A stretch of DNA of 15,139 nt, from contig JBDKUC010000189.1 in NCBI GenBank assembly GCA_039679885.1, positions 1-15,139 of the forward strand, written 5' to 3'. Origin of the DNA: JAJFUI01 sp039679885 (lineage in GTDB: Bacteria; Planctomycetota; Planctomycetia; Pirellulales; Thermoguttaceae). The number at the start of each line of letters is the position of its first letter. Position 1 is the stretch's first letter. The translations under genes and the position numbers were made by a program. Below, in pieces: positions 1 to 6,529 of the stretch. The notes beneath the pieces were generated by a model. The model worked only from the letters and a program-made list of their open reading frames with translations, was not told the origin of the DNA and did not search any database.

Positions 1-66
1 GCCGTCCGCCAGCTCGGCCAGGCGTTTCATCGTTTTTGCGTCACGAGGGGTCAGTTTGGTTGGCAT
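1..66 (-). CDS. Partial CDS, N-terminal 22 codons, unknown function
   Basis: On the minus strand an ATG at 66-64 opens a frame that stays open to the window edge. It encodes 22 residues beginning MPTKLTPRDAKTMKRLAELA, a basic, helix-prone start. No Shine-Dalgarno sequence precedes the ATG. The upstream DNA (67-102) is A-rich on the plus strand and then meets the repeat copy at 103. The fragment is too short to assign to a family. A start such as this would suit a small DNA-binding protein, but nothing visible proves that. It could also be a chance open frame, and the rest of the gene lies outside the window. Confidence 0.4.
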   Translation of the reverse strand, partial: MPTKLTPRDAKTMKRLAELADG

Positions 67-102
67 CGGTGTAGGCGGATGAAAAACAAGGAAGAAAAAA
101 CA

Positions 103-315
103 AACCACAGATGACCACGGATGGACACAGATGACATTCATCTACCCGGAGTCTCTAGGAGTCTCTTAAATCAATCTGTGTTCATGTGTTTATCCGTGGT
201 TCCATTGAGTCTCTCGAACCGTGAGATGCGCCCTGCGCTGTAGTGCTAAAGGCGGGATTACGAACACCGCTGCCGAAAGGTGGGACTCCCTGCATTCGTT
301 CGCGCCTCGTGACGG
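103..315. repeat. Long intergenic repeat, copy 1 (~213 bp)
   Basis: This block is nearly identical to 355-571. Its first ~100 bases form a long imperfect inverted repeat: the left arm begins AACCACAGATGACCACGGAT and the right arm ends TTTATCCGTGGTTCC, with an AGTCTCTAGGAGTCTCT segment in the loop. The second half carries a REP-like core (CTAAAGGCGGGATTACGAA) and then CGAAAGGTGGGACTCCCTGC. Short frames cross it but none looks coding. Copy 1 differs from copy 2 by scattered substitutions and small deletions, for example ATGACCACGG against ATGAACACGG. Confidence 0.85.
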
Positions 316-354
316 AAATACGCTTAGTCCTTATACGGCAACGACTTGCAAAAG

Positions 355-571
355 AACCACAGATGAACACGGATGGACACAGTTGACATTCATCTGCCCG
401 GAGTCTCTAGGAGTCTCTCTTAAATCAATCTGTGTTCATCTGTGTTTATCCGTGGTTCCAGTGTGTCTCTCGAACCGTGAGATGCGCCCGGCGCTGTAGT
501 GCTAAAGGCGGGACTACGAACACCGCTGCCGAAAGGTGGGACTCCCTGCATTCGTTCGCGCCTCGTGACGG
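355..571. repeat. Long intergenic repeat, copy 2 (~217 bp)
   Basis: This is a second copy of the block at 103-315, in the same orientation and separated from it by about 39 bases of unique sequence (316-354). The inverted-repeat arms are a little better preserved here (AACCACAGATGAACACGG against CATCTGTGTTTATCCGTGG on the right). The REP-like core reads CTAAAGGCGGGACTACGAA, matching similar cores at 7370-7392 and, inverted, at 8729-8751. The copy ends about 18 bases before the cutA start, so it probably supplies most of the upstream region of cutA. Apart from the two copies and their spacer, nothing else is visible between 67 and 589. Confidence 0.85.
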
Positions 572-578
572 GTATGAT
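551..578 (+). promoter_or_regulatory. Possible cutA promoter at the repeat edge
   Basis: TATGAT at 573-578 matches five of six -10 consensus bases. The best -35 candidate is TTCGTT at 551-556 with a 16-base spacer, which is weak. A transcript starting 6-7 bases after the -10 would have a leader of only about 5 bases before the ATG at 590, which fits the lack of a Shine-Dalgarno site. The assignment rests mainly on the -10 hexamer. Confidence 0.3.
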
Positions 579-589
579 AAACTACGGTC

Positions 590-976
590 ATGAGGGACGG
601 CCATCTGCAAGTTGTGACGACGATCGAACGCCGCGAGGATGCCCAACGGATTGCTCGCGTTTTGGTCGAGTCGCGGCTGGCCGCCTGCGTCCAGGTGCTC
701 GGGCCAATCGCGAGCACCTATCGTTGGCAGGGCAAGGTCGAGACGGCCGAGGAATGGCAGTGCTCGATCAAAACGCGGCGCGACTGCTATCCGGCCGTCG
801 AGCAGGCGATCCGGAAGCTGCATCCGTATGAGGTTCCCGAGATCGTGGCCCTGCCCATCGTGGCCGGCGGGGCGGACTACCTGGCGTGGTTGGATGAGCA
901 GGTGAGGGGGAATGACGAAGGTCGAATGACGAATGACGAAGGCGGCGGGAAGGCGGCTCTCCCTTTGCAGGGCTGA
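590..976 (+). CDS. cutA: CutA1-family divalent cation tolerance protein
   Basis: CutA1 proteins are small, very stable cytoplasmic trimers linked to divalent metal tolerance; their biochemical role is poorly settled. The family pattern is clear: VVTTIERREDAQRIARVLVE (residues 8-27), RLAACVQVLGPIASTYRWQGKV (29-50), an IKTRR strand (60-64), then HPYEVPEI (78-85) and PIVAGGADYLAWL (89-101). Cys33 and His78 sit where family members have conserved Cys and His. The core ends near residue 103, the usual family length. Residues about 107-128 are an extra tail read from a 7-bp repeat (911-945), so the ancestral stop was probably lost or displaced. The start at 590 fits the family N-terminus but has no Shine-Dalgarno site. 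The LRR gene starts 44 bases downstream and may be co-transcribed. Confidence 0.93.
   Translation: MRDGHLQVVTTIERREDAQRIARVLVESRLAACVQVLGPIASTYRWQGKVETAEEWQCSIKTRRDCYPAVEQAIRKLHPYEVPEIVALPIVAGGADYLAWLDEQVRGNDEGRMTNDEGGGKAALPLQG
911..945 (+). repeat. 7-bp tandem repeat (AATGACG), in cutA 3' end
   Basis: Five consecutive 7-bp units read AATGACG, AAGGTCG, AATGACG, AATGACG and AAGGCGG. The array lies inside the cutA frame and encodes its non-conserved C-terminal tail (NDEGRMTNDEGG). The same 7-bp period is seen at 4115-4256, 12752-12828 and 14729-14823, with different unit sequences. Confidence 0.7.
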
Positions 977-1020
977 GGGTTGCTCGCACGGCCGGTTGAT
1001 GCAACGAGAGGGCGGTCGCC

Positions 1021-2154
1021 ATGAGACTCCTACGGCGACATGCGACATCGGGTTCGGCGGATGTTGAGCCGTTCGGCCCAAGAATCGATCGCAGCACGAT
1101 GGTGTTTGCCTTGGTGGTCGCCATCGGCTTCTTCGCGGTGAGTCTTCCTGGACGAGAGGTTTGGACGACCGACCTCTTTGCGTTCGGCCAGTACGGACCC
1201 GGGTTCGGCGATCATGTCGAGTCCCTCCACGGCTGGCCGTGGACGTTTGCGGTTCGTCCGGGGCCGCCGAGCGCGTCGCAGCAAGGGTGGGGCTTCTGGT
1301 TTTCGCTATGGAACCCCGTGAGCGGCGTCACCGATTTCCGTCTGTCGCCCCTGCTGGGAGACGTCCTTGTCGGCTGCCTGGTTGTCCTGCTTCTGGGCGT
1401 CTGTTTCAACCGTTGGCGGCGGCGGCATCGTCGTCTCCTTCAGTTTCATCTGATTGACGTCTGCGGCCTTTTCATCCTGGTGGCGGTCGCGCTCAGCTAT
1501 TGGGCCACCAACGCGCGAGAGTTCGACCGGGAACGGCGGATTGTGCGGCAGATCGTCCCCCCCATCGACGCCGAGTGGACGCCGGGTGGGGTAACGTGGC
1601 TTCGGGCGATCATCGGCGAGCCTCCGTTCATCGCGTTCGATCGTGTCGTCCGACTCGATGCGACTGAGAACGTCATTTCGCGGCTCGCCAGCTTGCCGAG
1701 CCTTAGGGCTTTGAGAATCCTCGGCTATTCGCCGTCGCAGTCACAGATCGATTCCTTGGCTGGACTGCCTCACCTCGAGGCGCTCAACCTGGCGTCGTTG
1801 ACCTGGCGGCCCGAATACAAGGCGACGGAGCTTCGCTTGCCGCCGTTGCCGCACCTTCGCGGCCTGAACCTGCACCATGCTCGGTTCTCGGGCGGCGGCC
1901 TCGAGAATCTCACCGGCGTCGAGGTGCTTGACCTGACCGGGACGGACATCGACGATGCGGCGATGCCTAAGTTCCGGCGATTGCGAAACCTGAAGGTTCT
2001 TTGCCTGGCGGGAACGAAGATCACCGACGCGGGGCTTGAACACCTCAAGGGCTTGACTCAGCTTCGGAAGCTGTCGTTAGGCAGGGAGATTAGCGACCAA
2101 ACAGTCAAAGGGCTTCGCGAAGCGCTGCCAAACTGCAAAATCGAACGCCGGTGA
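1021..2154 (+). CDS. Membrane-anchored leucine-rich-repeat protein
   Basis: The 377-residue protein has hydrophobic, probably membrane-spanning segments at about 27-43, 112-129 and 144-161. The second and third are separated by a very basic stretch (RWRRRHRR, 131-138), likely cytoplasmic. From about residue 205 to the end are leucine-rich repeats of the form LxxLxxLxLxxTxIxDxGLxxL, for example LEVLDLTGTDIDDAAMPKF-like and LCLAGTKITDAGLEHL units. The last repeat closes with LREALPNCKIERR, an ending common in planctomycete LRR proteins. These proteins are presumed binding scaffolds; partner and function are unknown. The start at 1021 is supported by GAGAGGG at 1006-1012, eight bases upstream. 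The gene converges with the phosphatase gene, leaving a 55-base gap (2155-2209) with no convincing terminator. Confidence 0.82.
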   Translation: MRLLRRHATSGSADVEPFGPRIDRSTMVFALVVAIGFFAVSLPGREVWTTDLFAFGQYGPGFGDHVESLHGWPWTFAVRPGPPSASQQGWGFWFSLWNPVSGVTDFRLSPLLGDVLVGCLVVLLLGVCFNRWRRRHRRLLQFHLIDVCGLFILVAVALSYWATNAREFDRERRIVRQIVPPIDAEWTPGGVTWLRAIIGEPPFIAFDRVVRLDATENVISRLASLPSLRALRILGYSPSQSQIDSLAGLPHLEALNLASLTWRPEYKATELRLPPLPHLRGLNLHHARFSGGGLENLTGVEVLDLTGTDIDDAAMPKFRRLRNLKVLCLAGTKITDAGLEHLKGLTQLRKLSLGREISDQTVKGLREALPNCKIERR

Positions 2155-2209
2155 CTTACGCGTCCTCGCATGCGCGTCGGGCTGGTGTTGAAGGGGTGAG
2201 AACCGTGGT

Positions 2210-4114
2210 TCACGCCTCGGCACGCCGCAGGGCGAGGACGGTGACGTCGTCCTGCTCCGAGGAGCTGCGGAACGCGTTGACCCGATCGAGCACGTGGCGG
2301 CAGACGTCTTCCACGGAGCCGGTTTGGCATTCGGCGACGACCCGCTGGAGGCCGTCGTCGTTCATCAGCGCGCCCTCGGCGTTGCGAGCCTCCGTGGCGC
2401 CGTCTGTGTAGAGCACGAGCACTTCGCCGGGCGCCAACATCGTTCGGCTCTCGCCATATTCGGCGTCAGGGAGCACGCCGACCAACGGTCCTTCGGGCGC
2501 GTCGAGTGTTTCGAGCGACCCGTCCCGTCGGCCAACGTAGGGCGGCAGATGGCCGCCGTTGGCGAAGACCAACTCGCCGGTCTTGACGTGATAGTGGCCG
2601 TAGAACAGGGTGATGAACATGTTCTTCTCGTTCTGCGAGGCCATCACGCGGTTGGCGACCGACAGGACCTGGGCCGGCGACTGGCCAGGCACCGAGTAGT
2701 TGCGGAGCACCGTGCGGCCAACGGCCATGAACAGCGCGGCGGGAACGCCCTTGCCGGAGACATCGGCCATCACCAGGGCCAGCACGTCCTCCTCGACAAA
2801 CCAAAAGTCGAAGAAGTCGCCGGCCATGATCTTCGCCGGCGCCGTCTGCGCGTCGAGCGAGAACTCGCGGCGGTGGGGGAATGGGGGCCGGGCCATCGGC
2901 AACAGCGAGGTCTGAATTTCCCGGGCGATTTCGAGTTCCCGTTGCATCGACTCCCGGGCGGCCGTCTCGCGGACCCGCGACTCGACGCTCTCCTTCAAGT
3001 CGTGGACCATCTGGTTGAACGTGGTGACGAATCGCCCGACCTCGTCGCGTCCGCCGCGATCATCCACGCGGACTTCGAGGTTGCCGTGGGCGACCAGGTG
3101 GGCGGCGGCAGCCAACTTGCCGATCGGCCGACTCACCCAAGTGGAGACCATCACAATGGCGGCGACGATCAGAACCAGGCCGACGAGCAAGAGGCCCGCC
3201 TGACGGTTCAGCCGCTGGTTGACTTCCGCCATCACGGCATCCTCGGGGATGACGACGTAGAGCGACCACTGGACGGATTTCACTGGGGCGAAGACGACCC
3301 AAGCCGGGCGGCCGATCAGGACGTCGGGGAGGCTGCGGACGCCGGCCTGGCCTGCGATCATCTCGTGTCCGATTTGGTCGAGCTTGGCCGACTGGTGCCA
3401 CTCGGCGAGGCTAAAGATCGACTCGCCCATGATGTACGCCTCGTTGGGATGCGAGACGAACGTGCCGGTGTTGCTCACCAAGGCGCAGTAGCCGCCGCGC
3501 GTGTTGACACGGGCGAGCTGTCGCTGGATTTCGGAGAGGGCGATGTCGACGCCGACCGCTCCTTGGAACTTCCCTTGGCGGTAGAACGGGGCGGCGTAGG
3601 TGCACATCAGCACGTTGCCGCCGCCCTCGTCGAGGTAGGGATCGGTCCACGTCGGCCGGCCGAGGAGTTTGGGAAGCAGGTACCAATCCCAGCGGACGTA
3701 GTCGTAGTTGATCTCCACGCTTTTGGGACGGCCATCCCGTTTATCGCGGTGAACATAGGGAGCGAACCGCTGCCGGTCGGCCAGGAACTCGCCGGGTTCG
3801 TAAGCGATGCCGGTGCCGAAAATCGCCGAGTTCGTGGCCAGCACGGCCTGCTGGAGCGACGTGATTTGCTCGCGGCCACGGGGTTGCAGATCCGTTAGCG
3901 CGGCGGCCGTCGATCGGGCGGCCTGCGCGGCGGCGGCCATTTCGCGGTCGATGTCGGCGGCCAGCTTGCCTGTCAGGGCGCTCAGATGGAGCTCCATCTG
4001 GGCGATCGCCTCGGCCTTGCTCCCGCGATAGTCGATCACCAACACGGCCAGGTACACTGCCACCAACGGCAGGCACACGGCGAGGATCAACTTGTTGCGG
4101 AGGGAAAGACGCAT
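2210..4114 (-). CDS. Cache-HAMP-SpoIIE/RsbU-type PP2C phosphatase
   Basis: A 634-residue transmembrane signalling phosphatase. Order of parts: membrane segment (about 8-27); extracytoplasmic double-Cache-like sensor (about 35-300) with YDYVRWDWY (137-145), PTWTDPYLDEG (154-164) and GAVGVDIAL (185-193); second membrane segment (305-327); HAMP linker starting at SRPIGKL (328-334); coiled coil (about 375-405) with ELEIAREIQTSLLP; then a SpoIIE catalytic domain to the end. Metal-binding acidic motifs are present: GDFFDF (432-437), ADVSGKG (450-456), YTDGATEA (569-576) and QDDVTV (621-626). The usual NAGH motif is NGGH (519-522). Such proteins usually dephosphorylate an anti-sigma-factor antagonist (STAS) in partner-switching pathways; no STAS or kinase gene is visible here. 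The ATG directly follows a 7-bp repeat array and lacks a Shine-Dalgarno site. The substrate-binding gene upstream on the same strand may be its sensory partner. Confidence 0.92.
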   Translation of the reverse strand: MRLSLRNKLILAVCLPLVAVYLAVLVIDYRGSKAEAIAQMELHLSALTGKLAADIDREMAAAAQAARSTAAALTDLQPRGREQITSLQQAVLATNSAIFGTGIAYEPGEFLADRQRFAPYVHRDKRDGRPKSVEINYDYVRWDWYLLPKLLGRPTWTDPYLDEGGGNVLMCTYAAPFYRQGKFQGAVGVDIALSEIQRQLARVNTRGGYCALVSNTGTFVSHPNEAYIMGESIFSLAEWHQSAKLDQIGHEMIAGQAGVRSLPDVLIGRPAWVVFAPVKSVQWSLYVVIPEDAVMAEVNQRLNRQAGLLLVGLVLIVAAIVMVSTWVSRPIGKLAAAAHLVAHGNLEVRVDDRGGRDEVGRFVTTFNQMVHDLKESVESRVRETAARESMQRELEIAREIQTSLLPMARPPFPHRREFSLDAQTAPAKIMAGDFFDFWFVEEDVLALVMADVSGKGVPAALFMAVGRTVLRNYSVPGQSPAQVLSVANRVMASQNEKNMFITLFYGHYHVKTGELVFANGGHLPPYVGRRDGSLETLDAPEGPLVGVLPDAEYGESRTMLAPGEVLVLYTDGATEARNAEGALMNDDGLQRVVAECQTGSVEDVCRHVLDRVNAFRSSSEQDDVTVLALRRAEA

Positions 4115-4256
4115 GGGAGTGGGCAGTGGGCAGTGGGCAGTGGACAGTGGGCAGTCGGCAGTGGGTAGTCGGCAGTGGGTAGTCGGCAGTCGGCAGTCGG
4201 CAGTCGGCAGTGAGTAGTGGGTTGTAGGTTGTGGGTAGTGGGTAGTGGGTAGTGGT
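4115..4256 (-). repeat. 7-bp tandem array (ACTGCCG/ACTACCC) upstream of SpoIIE gene
   Basis: Read on the minus strand (the direction of the phosphatase gene), about 20 seven-base units follow one another: ACTACCC, degenerate ACAACCT/ACAACCC/ACTACTC, a run of ACTGCCG, an alternating ACTACCC/ACTGCCG stretch, then ACTGCCC units. The last unit, shortened to ACTCCC, abuts the ATG. On the plus strand the unit is G-rich, and 4115-4137 contains four GGG tracts separated by 3-4 bases, a canonical G-quadruplex pattern. The array fills most of the 172-base gap between the two minus-strand genes. A minus-strand frame reading through it (PLPTAHC repeats) is low complexity and not taken as a gene. Confidence 0.92.
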
Positions 4257-4286
4257 GCGGCGCGTGGCTATTTTGTTTGGGCGGAG

Positions 4287-5330
4287 TCACCGACCCTGCG
4301 GATTGTCTCCGTGAGAAACCGGTTGGTAAAGCTGCTCGAAGGCCGGCGACGCTCGAAGCAGGTGTTGGTCACGCAGCATCTGGGCCACGCTGCCGTAGGC
4401 TTTGGCGGAAAGGTTGCCAAAGGGCGCCGTTGTGTCCCCCGGCTGGCCCCGGATGGCGACGCCGACGGAACGCAACATCCATTGCTGGTGATTTCGGTTG
4501 GTGCGCGCTCCGGTCGCTCGGCAGTGCTTCATCACCACGTTGAGCGTTTCCGATTCGTGATCGAGGGCGTAGTTCCACCCCTGTCGGCACGCTGCGACCA
4601 GGGCGGCGCAGGTGGCGGCCCGATCGCGCCGCGTGGCTGCGGTGCAATACAGCCCATCCTCGGGAAAGTCCAAGCCGTAGTCGGCCAGCGAGAAGACGCG
4701 AAGCCGGTCGGGCGAGACGCCGGCCTCAATGAACTTGTGGTATTCGTTGTAGTGCATGGCCGACGCCACATCGACCGCGCCGCGCAGGAACGGGACGATG
4801 CTGGCGCTCTGCGGGACGATGATCGGCTCGATCTTGCGGCGACGGAAGAAGGTCAGGGTTTGAATGTCGTTGTTGCCGCCCCAGAGGCCGACCCGTTTGC
4901 CGCTAATGTCCTCAGGGCGTTTGATGGACGAGTCGTTCCAAGTCACCAGCAGAGTCGAGGACCGCTGGAAGACTTGGGCGACGTTGACCAGCCGATGGCC
5001 GGCGTCCCACTCGCGCACGGCTTCGCAGAGCCATCCGGTGCAGAACTGGCAGCGGCCTTCGGCGAGTTGCTCGAACGGCTTCTCGCCGGCGTCAGACCAA
5101 CGGAGTTTGACCGTGAGTCCGGCCTTGCGGAAAAAGCCTTTCTCTTCGGCCATCATGTAGCCGGCGAACTGCGCCTGGGGATACCAATGGAGTTGGAGCA
5201 CCAGCGGAGCGTCGGACGGCGAGGTGTCGGCTGCGAGCATCGCGGTGGGGGCGAGCAGCGTTAGAGCGATTATACCCCAAGCGAGTGAGGAACGAATTGC
5301 GGCGGGAAGCGGCCACGACGAATTGCTCAT
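4287..5330 (-). CDS. NMT1/THI5-like periplasmic substrate-binding protein
   Basis: A 347-residue protein with a signal peptide: basic start, hydrophobic core at about 15-31, likely cleavage after MLA near residue 33. The mature part begins with the SsuA/THI5/NMT1 pattern: LQLHWYPQAQFAGYMMAEEKG (45-65), then FFRKAGLTVKL, and a CxxC-like QFCTGWLC stretch near residue 100. Later come GKRVGLWGG and a DxxSAMHYNEY-like segment. This family binds thiamine precursors, sulfonates, nitrate-like ions or other small molecules for ABC import, and also occurs fused to sensor kinases. No permease or ATPase gene is adjacent; the next gene on this strand is the Cache-SpoIIE phosphatase, so a sensing role is possible but unproven. 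No Shine-Dalgarno site precedes the ATG. It diverges from the perR operon across 5331-5503. The ligand cannot be told from sequence. Confidence 0.85.
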   Translation of the reverse strand: MSNSSWPLPAAIRSSLAWGIIALTLLAPTAMLAADTSPSDAPLVLQLHWYPQAQFAGYMMAEEKGFFRKAGLTVKLRWSDAGEKPFEQLAEGRCQFCTGWLCEAVREWDAGHRLVNVAQVFQRSSTLLVTWNDSSIKRPEDISGKRVGLWGGNNDIQTLTFFRRRKIEPIIVPQSASIVPFLRGAVDVASAMHYNEYHKFIEAGVSPDRLRVFSLADYGLDFPEDGLYCTAATRRDRAATCAALVAACRQGWNYALDHESETLNVVMKHCRATGARTNRNHQQWMLRSVGVAIRGQPGDTTAPFGNLSAKAYGSVAQMLRDQHLLRASPAFEQLYQPVSHGDNPQGR

Positions 5331-5462
5331 ACGGAGAATTTATGTCACGGGGCGGCGGAAGCACAGTCGGATAAAGTCGCAACGGGAGCAATCCGGGGGT
5401 AAAGGCAACGGTGGTTCCCGATGCGATCGCTGCGATCGGTAGGTTTTTTGTGAGGACAGGGC

Positions 5463-5492
5463 TTGACATCGCCTATTAAACAGTAATAATAA
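5463..5492 (+). promoter_or_regulatory. Sigma-70-type promoter of the perR operon
   Basis: TTGACA at 5463-5468 is a perfect -35 hexamer. TAATAA at 5487-5492, 18 bases downstream, is a fair -10; an alternative -10 within the same AT-rich stretch is possible. The predicted start of transcription is near 5499, leaving a leader of about 5 bases to the first ATG (5504) or 14 to the second (5513). The stretch is notably AT-rich in an otherwise GC-rich window. Confidence 0.65.
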
Positions 5493-5497
5493 CTGTT
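5479..5497. promoter_or_regulatory. Probable FUR-family (PerR) operator
   Basis: AACAGTAATAATAACTGTT is a 19-base palindrome centred on 5488, with eight of nine symmetric base pairs matching. Its length and AT-rich 9-1-9 architecture match FUR-family boxes, though the half-site differs from the classical Fur or Bacillus PerR consensus. It covers the -10 region of the perR promoter, so bound repressor would block transcription. Autoregulation of the perR-ferritin-peroxiredoxin operon is the natural inference; the divergent binding-protein gene starts about 150 bases away and could also respond. Confidence 0.6.
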
Positions 5498-5503
5498 AGC
5501 GGG

Positions 5504-5980
5504 ATGAGAGAAATGAGCGACCCGGAAAGACGCAATACTCGGCAACGACAGATCGTTCTAGAAGAGCTCCAAAAGCTGACGTCCCACCCTACGGCGGCGG
5601 AACTTTACGACATTGTCCGCCGCAGGCTCCCGAGGATCAGTCTTGGAACCGTTTACAGGAACCTGGAGTTGCTGACTCGGCTGGGAACGATCCAGAAGCT
5701 CGATGTGGCCGGCGATGAGGCCCGGTTCGATGCCAACGCGAGGCCGCACGCCCACATCCGTTGCGTGCGATGCGGCCGGGTCGACGATATTCTCGCACCG
5801 CCGCTTGACCTTTTCGGGGGCCTCGCGAATGATTCTGCCGGCTATCAGGTTCTGGATTGTTGCCTGCAGTACCGCGGCATTTGTCCGAAATGTCGAGGCA
5901 GCTCGAGCAGTACAGCGCGCGAGCCCTCGGCGGAAGAAATCATCGATCGAAACGATGACGGTTCTACCCACTCACATTGA
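5504..5980 (+). CDS. perR: PerR-like FUR-family peroxide-responsive repressor
   Basis: A 158-residue FUR-family regulator. The N-terminal winged helix includes HPTAAELYDIVRRRLP (28-43) and the recognition helix ISLGTVYRNLELL (45-57). Structural zinc sites are CVRC (87-90) and CPKC (127-130). All five regulatory-metal ligands of Bacillus PerR have counterparts: His28, Asp76, His82, His84 and Asp102. The aspartate at 102, where Fur usually has Glu, favours PerR over Fur. PerR with Fe(II) represses peroxide-defence genes until H2O2 oxidises its histidines. Ferritin begins 12 bases downstream and peroxiredoxin after that, supporting this role. Two in-frame starts, 5504 and 5513, are possible; neither has a strong Shine-Dalgarno site. 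Residues 131-158 are an extra Ser/acid/His tail. Zur or Fur identity is less likely. Confidence 0.82.
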   Translation: MREMSDPERRNTRQRQIVLEELQKLTSHPTAAELYDIVRRRLPRISLGTVYRNLELLTRLGTIQKLDVAGDEARFDANARPHAHIRCVRCGRVDDILAPPLDLFGGLANDSAGYQVLDCCLQYRGICPKCRGSSSSTAREPSAEEIIDRNDDGSTHSH

Positions 5981-5992
5981 AAGGGAAGTCCA

Positions 5993-6487
5993 ATGATGCT
6001 CAGTCCAAGACTGCAAGACGCCCTGAACAAGCAGATCAATGCCGAGTTCGAGTCGTCTTACCTGTACCTGTCGATGGCCGCATGGTTCGAGGCCGAGGAC
6101 CTCAAGGGAATGGCCCACTGGATGCATATCCAGTCGGGCGAGGAGACCGGCCATGGGATGCGGATCTTCGATTTCATCAACGACTGCAACGGCCGCGTGG
6201 CGCTGACGGCGATCGAAACGCCGAAGTCGCAGTGGAAGTCGGCCACCGAGGTCTTCGAGGATGCGTACGCCCACGAGCAGAAGATCTCGGCGATGCTCAA
6301 CGATCTGATGAATCTGGCGGGCGCCGAGAAGAGCGGCGCGACGCATGACTTTCTGGAATGGTTCCTGCGGGAGCAAGTCGAGGAGGAGTCGCAGGCGGAG
6401 CTGATCGTCGCGCAACTGAAGCGTGTCGGCGACAGCGGCGTTGGCCTCTACCTGCTCGATCAGGAGCTCGGCAAGCGCGGCAAGTAA
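5993..6487 (+). CDS. ftnA: Non-heme bacterial ferritin (FtnA type)
   Basis: A 164-residue four-helix ferritin subunit; 24 such subunits form a cytoplasmic iron-storage shell that oxidises Fe(II). Ferroxidase ligands line up with E. coli FtnA shifted by one: Glu18 (NAEFESSYLYLSM), Glu51 and His54 (GEETGHGM), Glu95 (AHEQ), Gln128 and Glu131 (REQVEEE). No heme-binding Met like that of bacterioferritin is apparent. Two adjacent ATG codons (5993, 5996) are possible starts; AGGGAAG at 5982-5988 suits either. It lies 12 bases after perR and 42 before the peroxiredoxin gene, so it is very probably in one operon. Removing free Fe(II) under peroxide stress limits Fenton chemistry, consistent with the neighbours. 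Confidence 0.95.
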   Translation: MMLSPRLQDALNKQINAEFESSYLYLSMAAWFEAEDLKGMAHWMHIQSGEETGHGMRIFDFINDCNGRVALTAIETPKSQWKSATEVFEDAYAHEQKISAMLNDLMNLAGAEKSGATHDFLEWFLREQVEEESQAELIVAQLKRVGDSGVGLYLLDQELGKRGK

Positions 6488-6529
6488 CGAAGAAACCTAT
6501 CTGCAAAACCTGAGGGAGAACGTCTCATC

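Noticed and set aside
103..571. Insertion sequence or transposon remnant with coding capacity
   Set aside because: No transposase-like frame is present in either copy, and the short frames are not conserved between the copies.
446..1081. Minus-strand open frame of 211 codons overlapping cutA
   Set aside because: It covers repeat copy 2 and is antisense to cutA. Its FVIRHSTFVIP segment is just the AATGACG repeat read backwards.
2155..2209. Bidirectional terminator between the convergent LRR and SpoIIE genes
   Set aside because: There is only a bulged GTGAGAACC/GGTTCAC match without a T-run, and part of it overlaps the end of the phosphatase gene.
2294..3898. Plus-strand open frame of 534 codons opposite the SpoIIE phosphatase
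   Set aside because: It is antisense to a gene with a full set of conserved motifs; its translation has no recognisable domain and the usual Val/Asp/Gly/His composition of a high-GC shadow frame.
4115..4256. CRISPR-like impression from the regular repeats
   Set aside because: Units are 7 bp and contiguous with no spacers, and no cas gene is present.
4087..4290. Minus-strand frame encoding PLPTAHC-type repeats before the SpoIIE gene
   Set aside because: It is the heptamer array in translation. A 7-bp unit free of stops is open in all frames, so openness is not evidence of coding.
4245..5264. Plus-strand open frame of 339 codons opposite the binding-protein gene
   Set aside because: It starts in the heptamer-array flank and runs antisense to a gene with a signal peptide and family motifs. 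No domain is seen in it.
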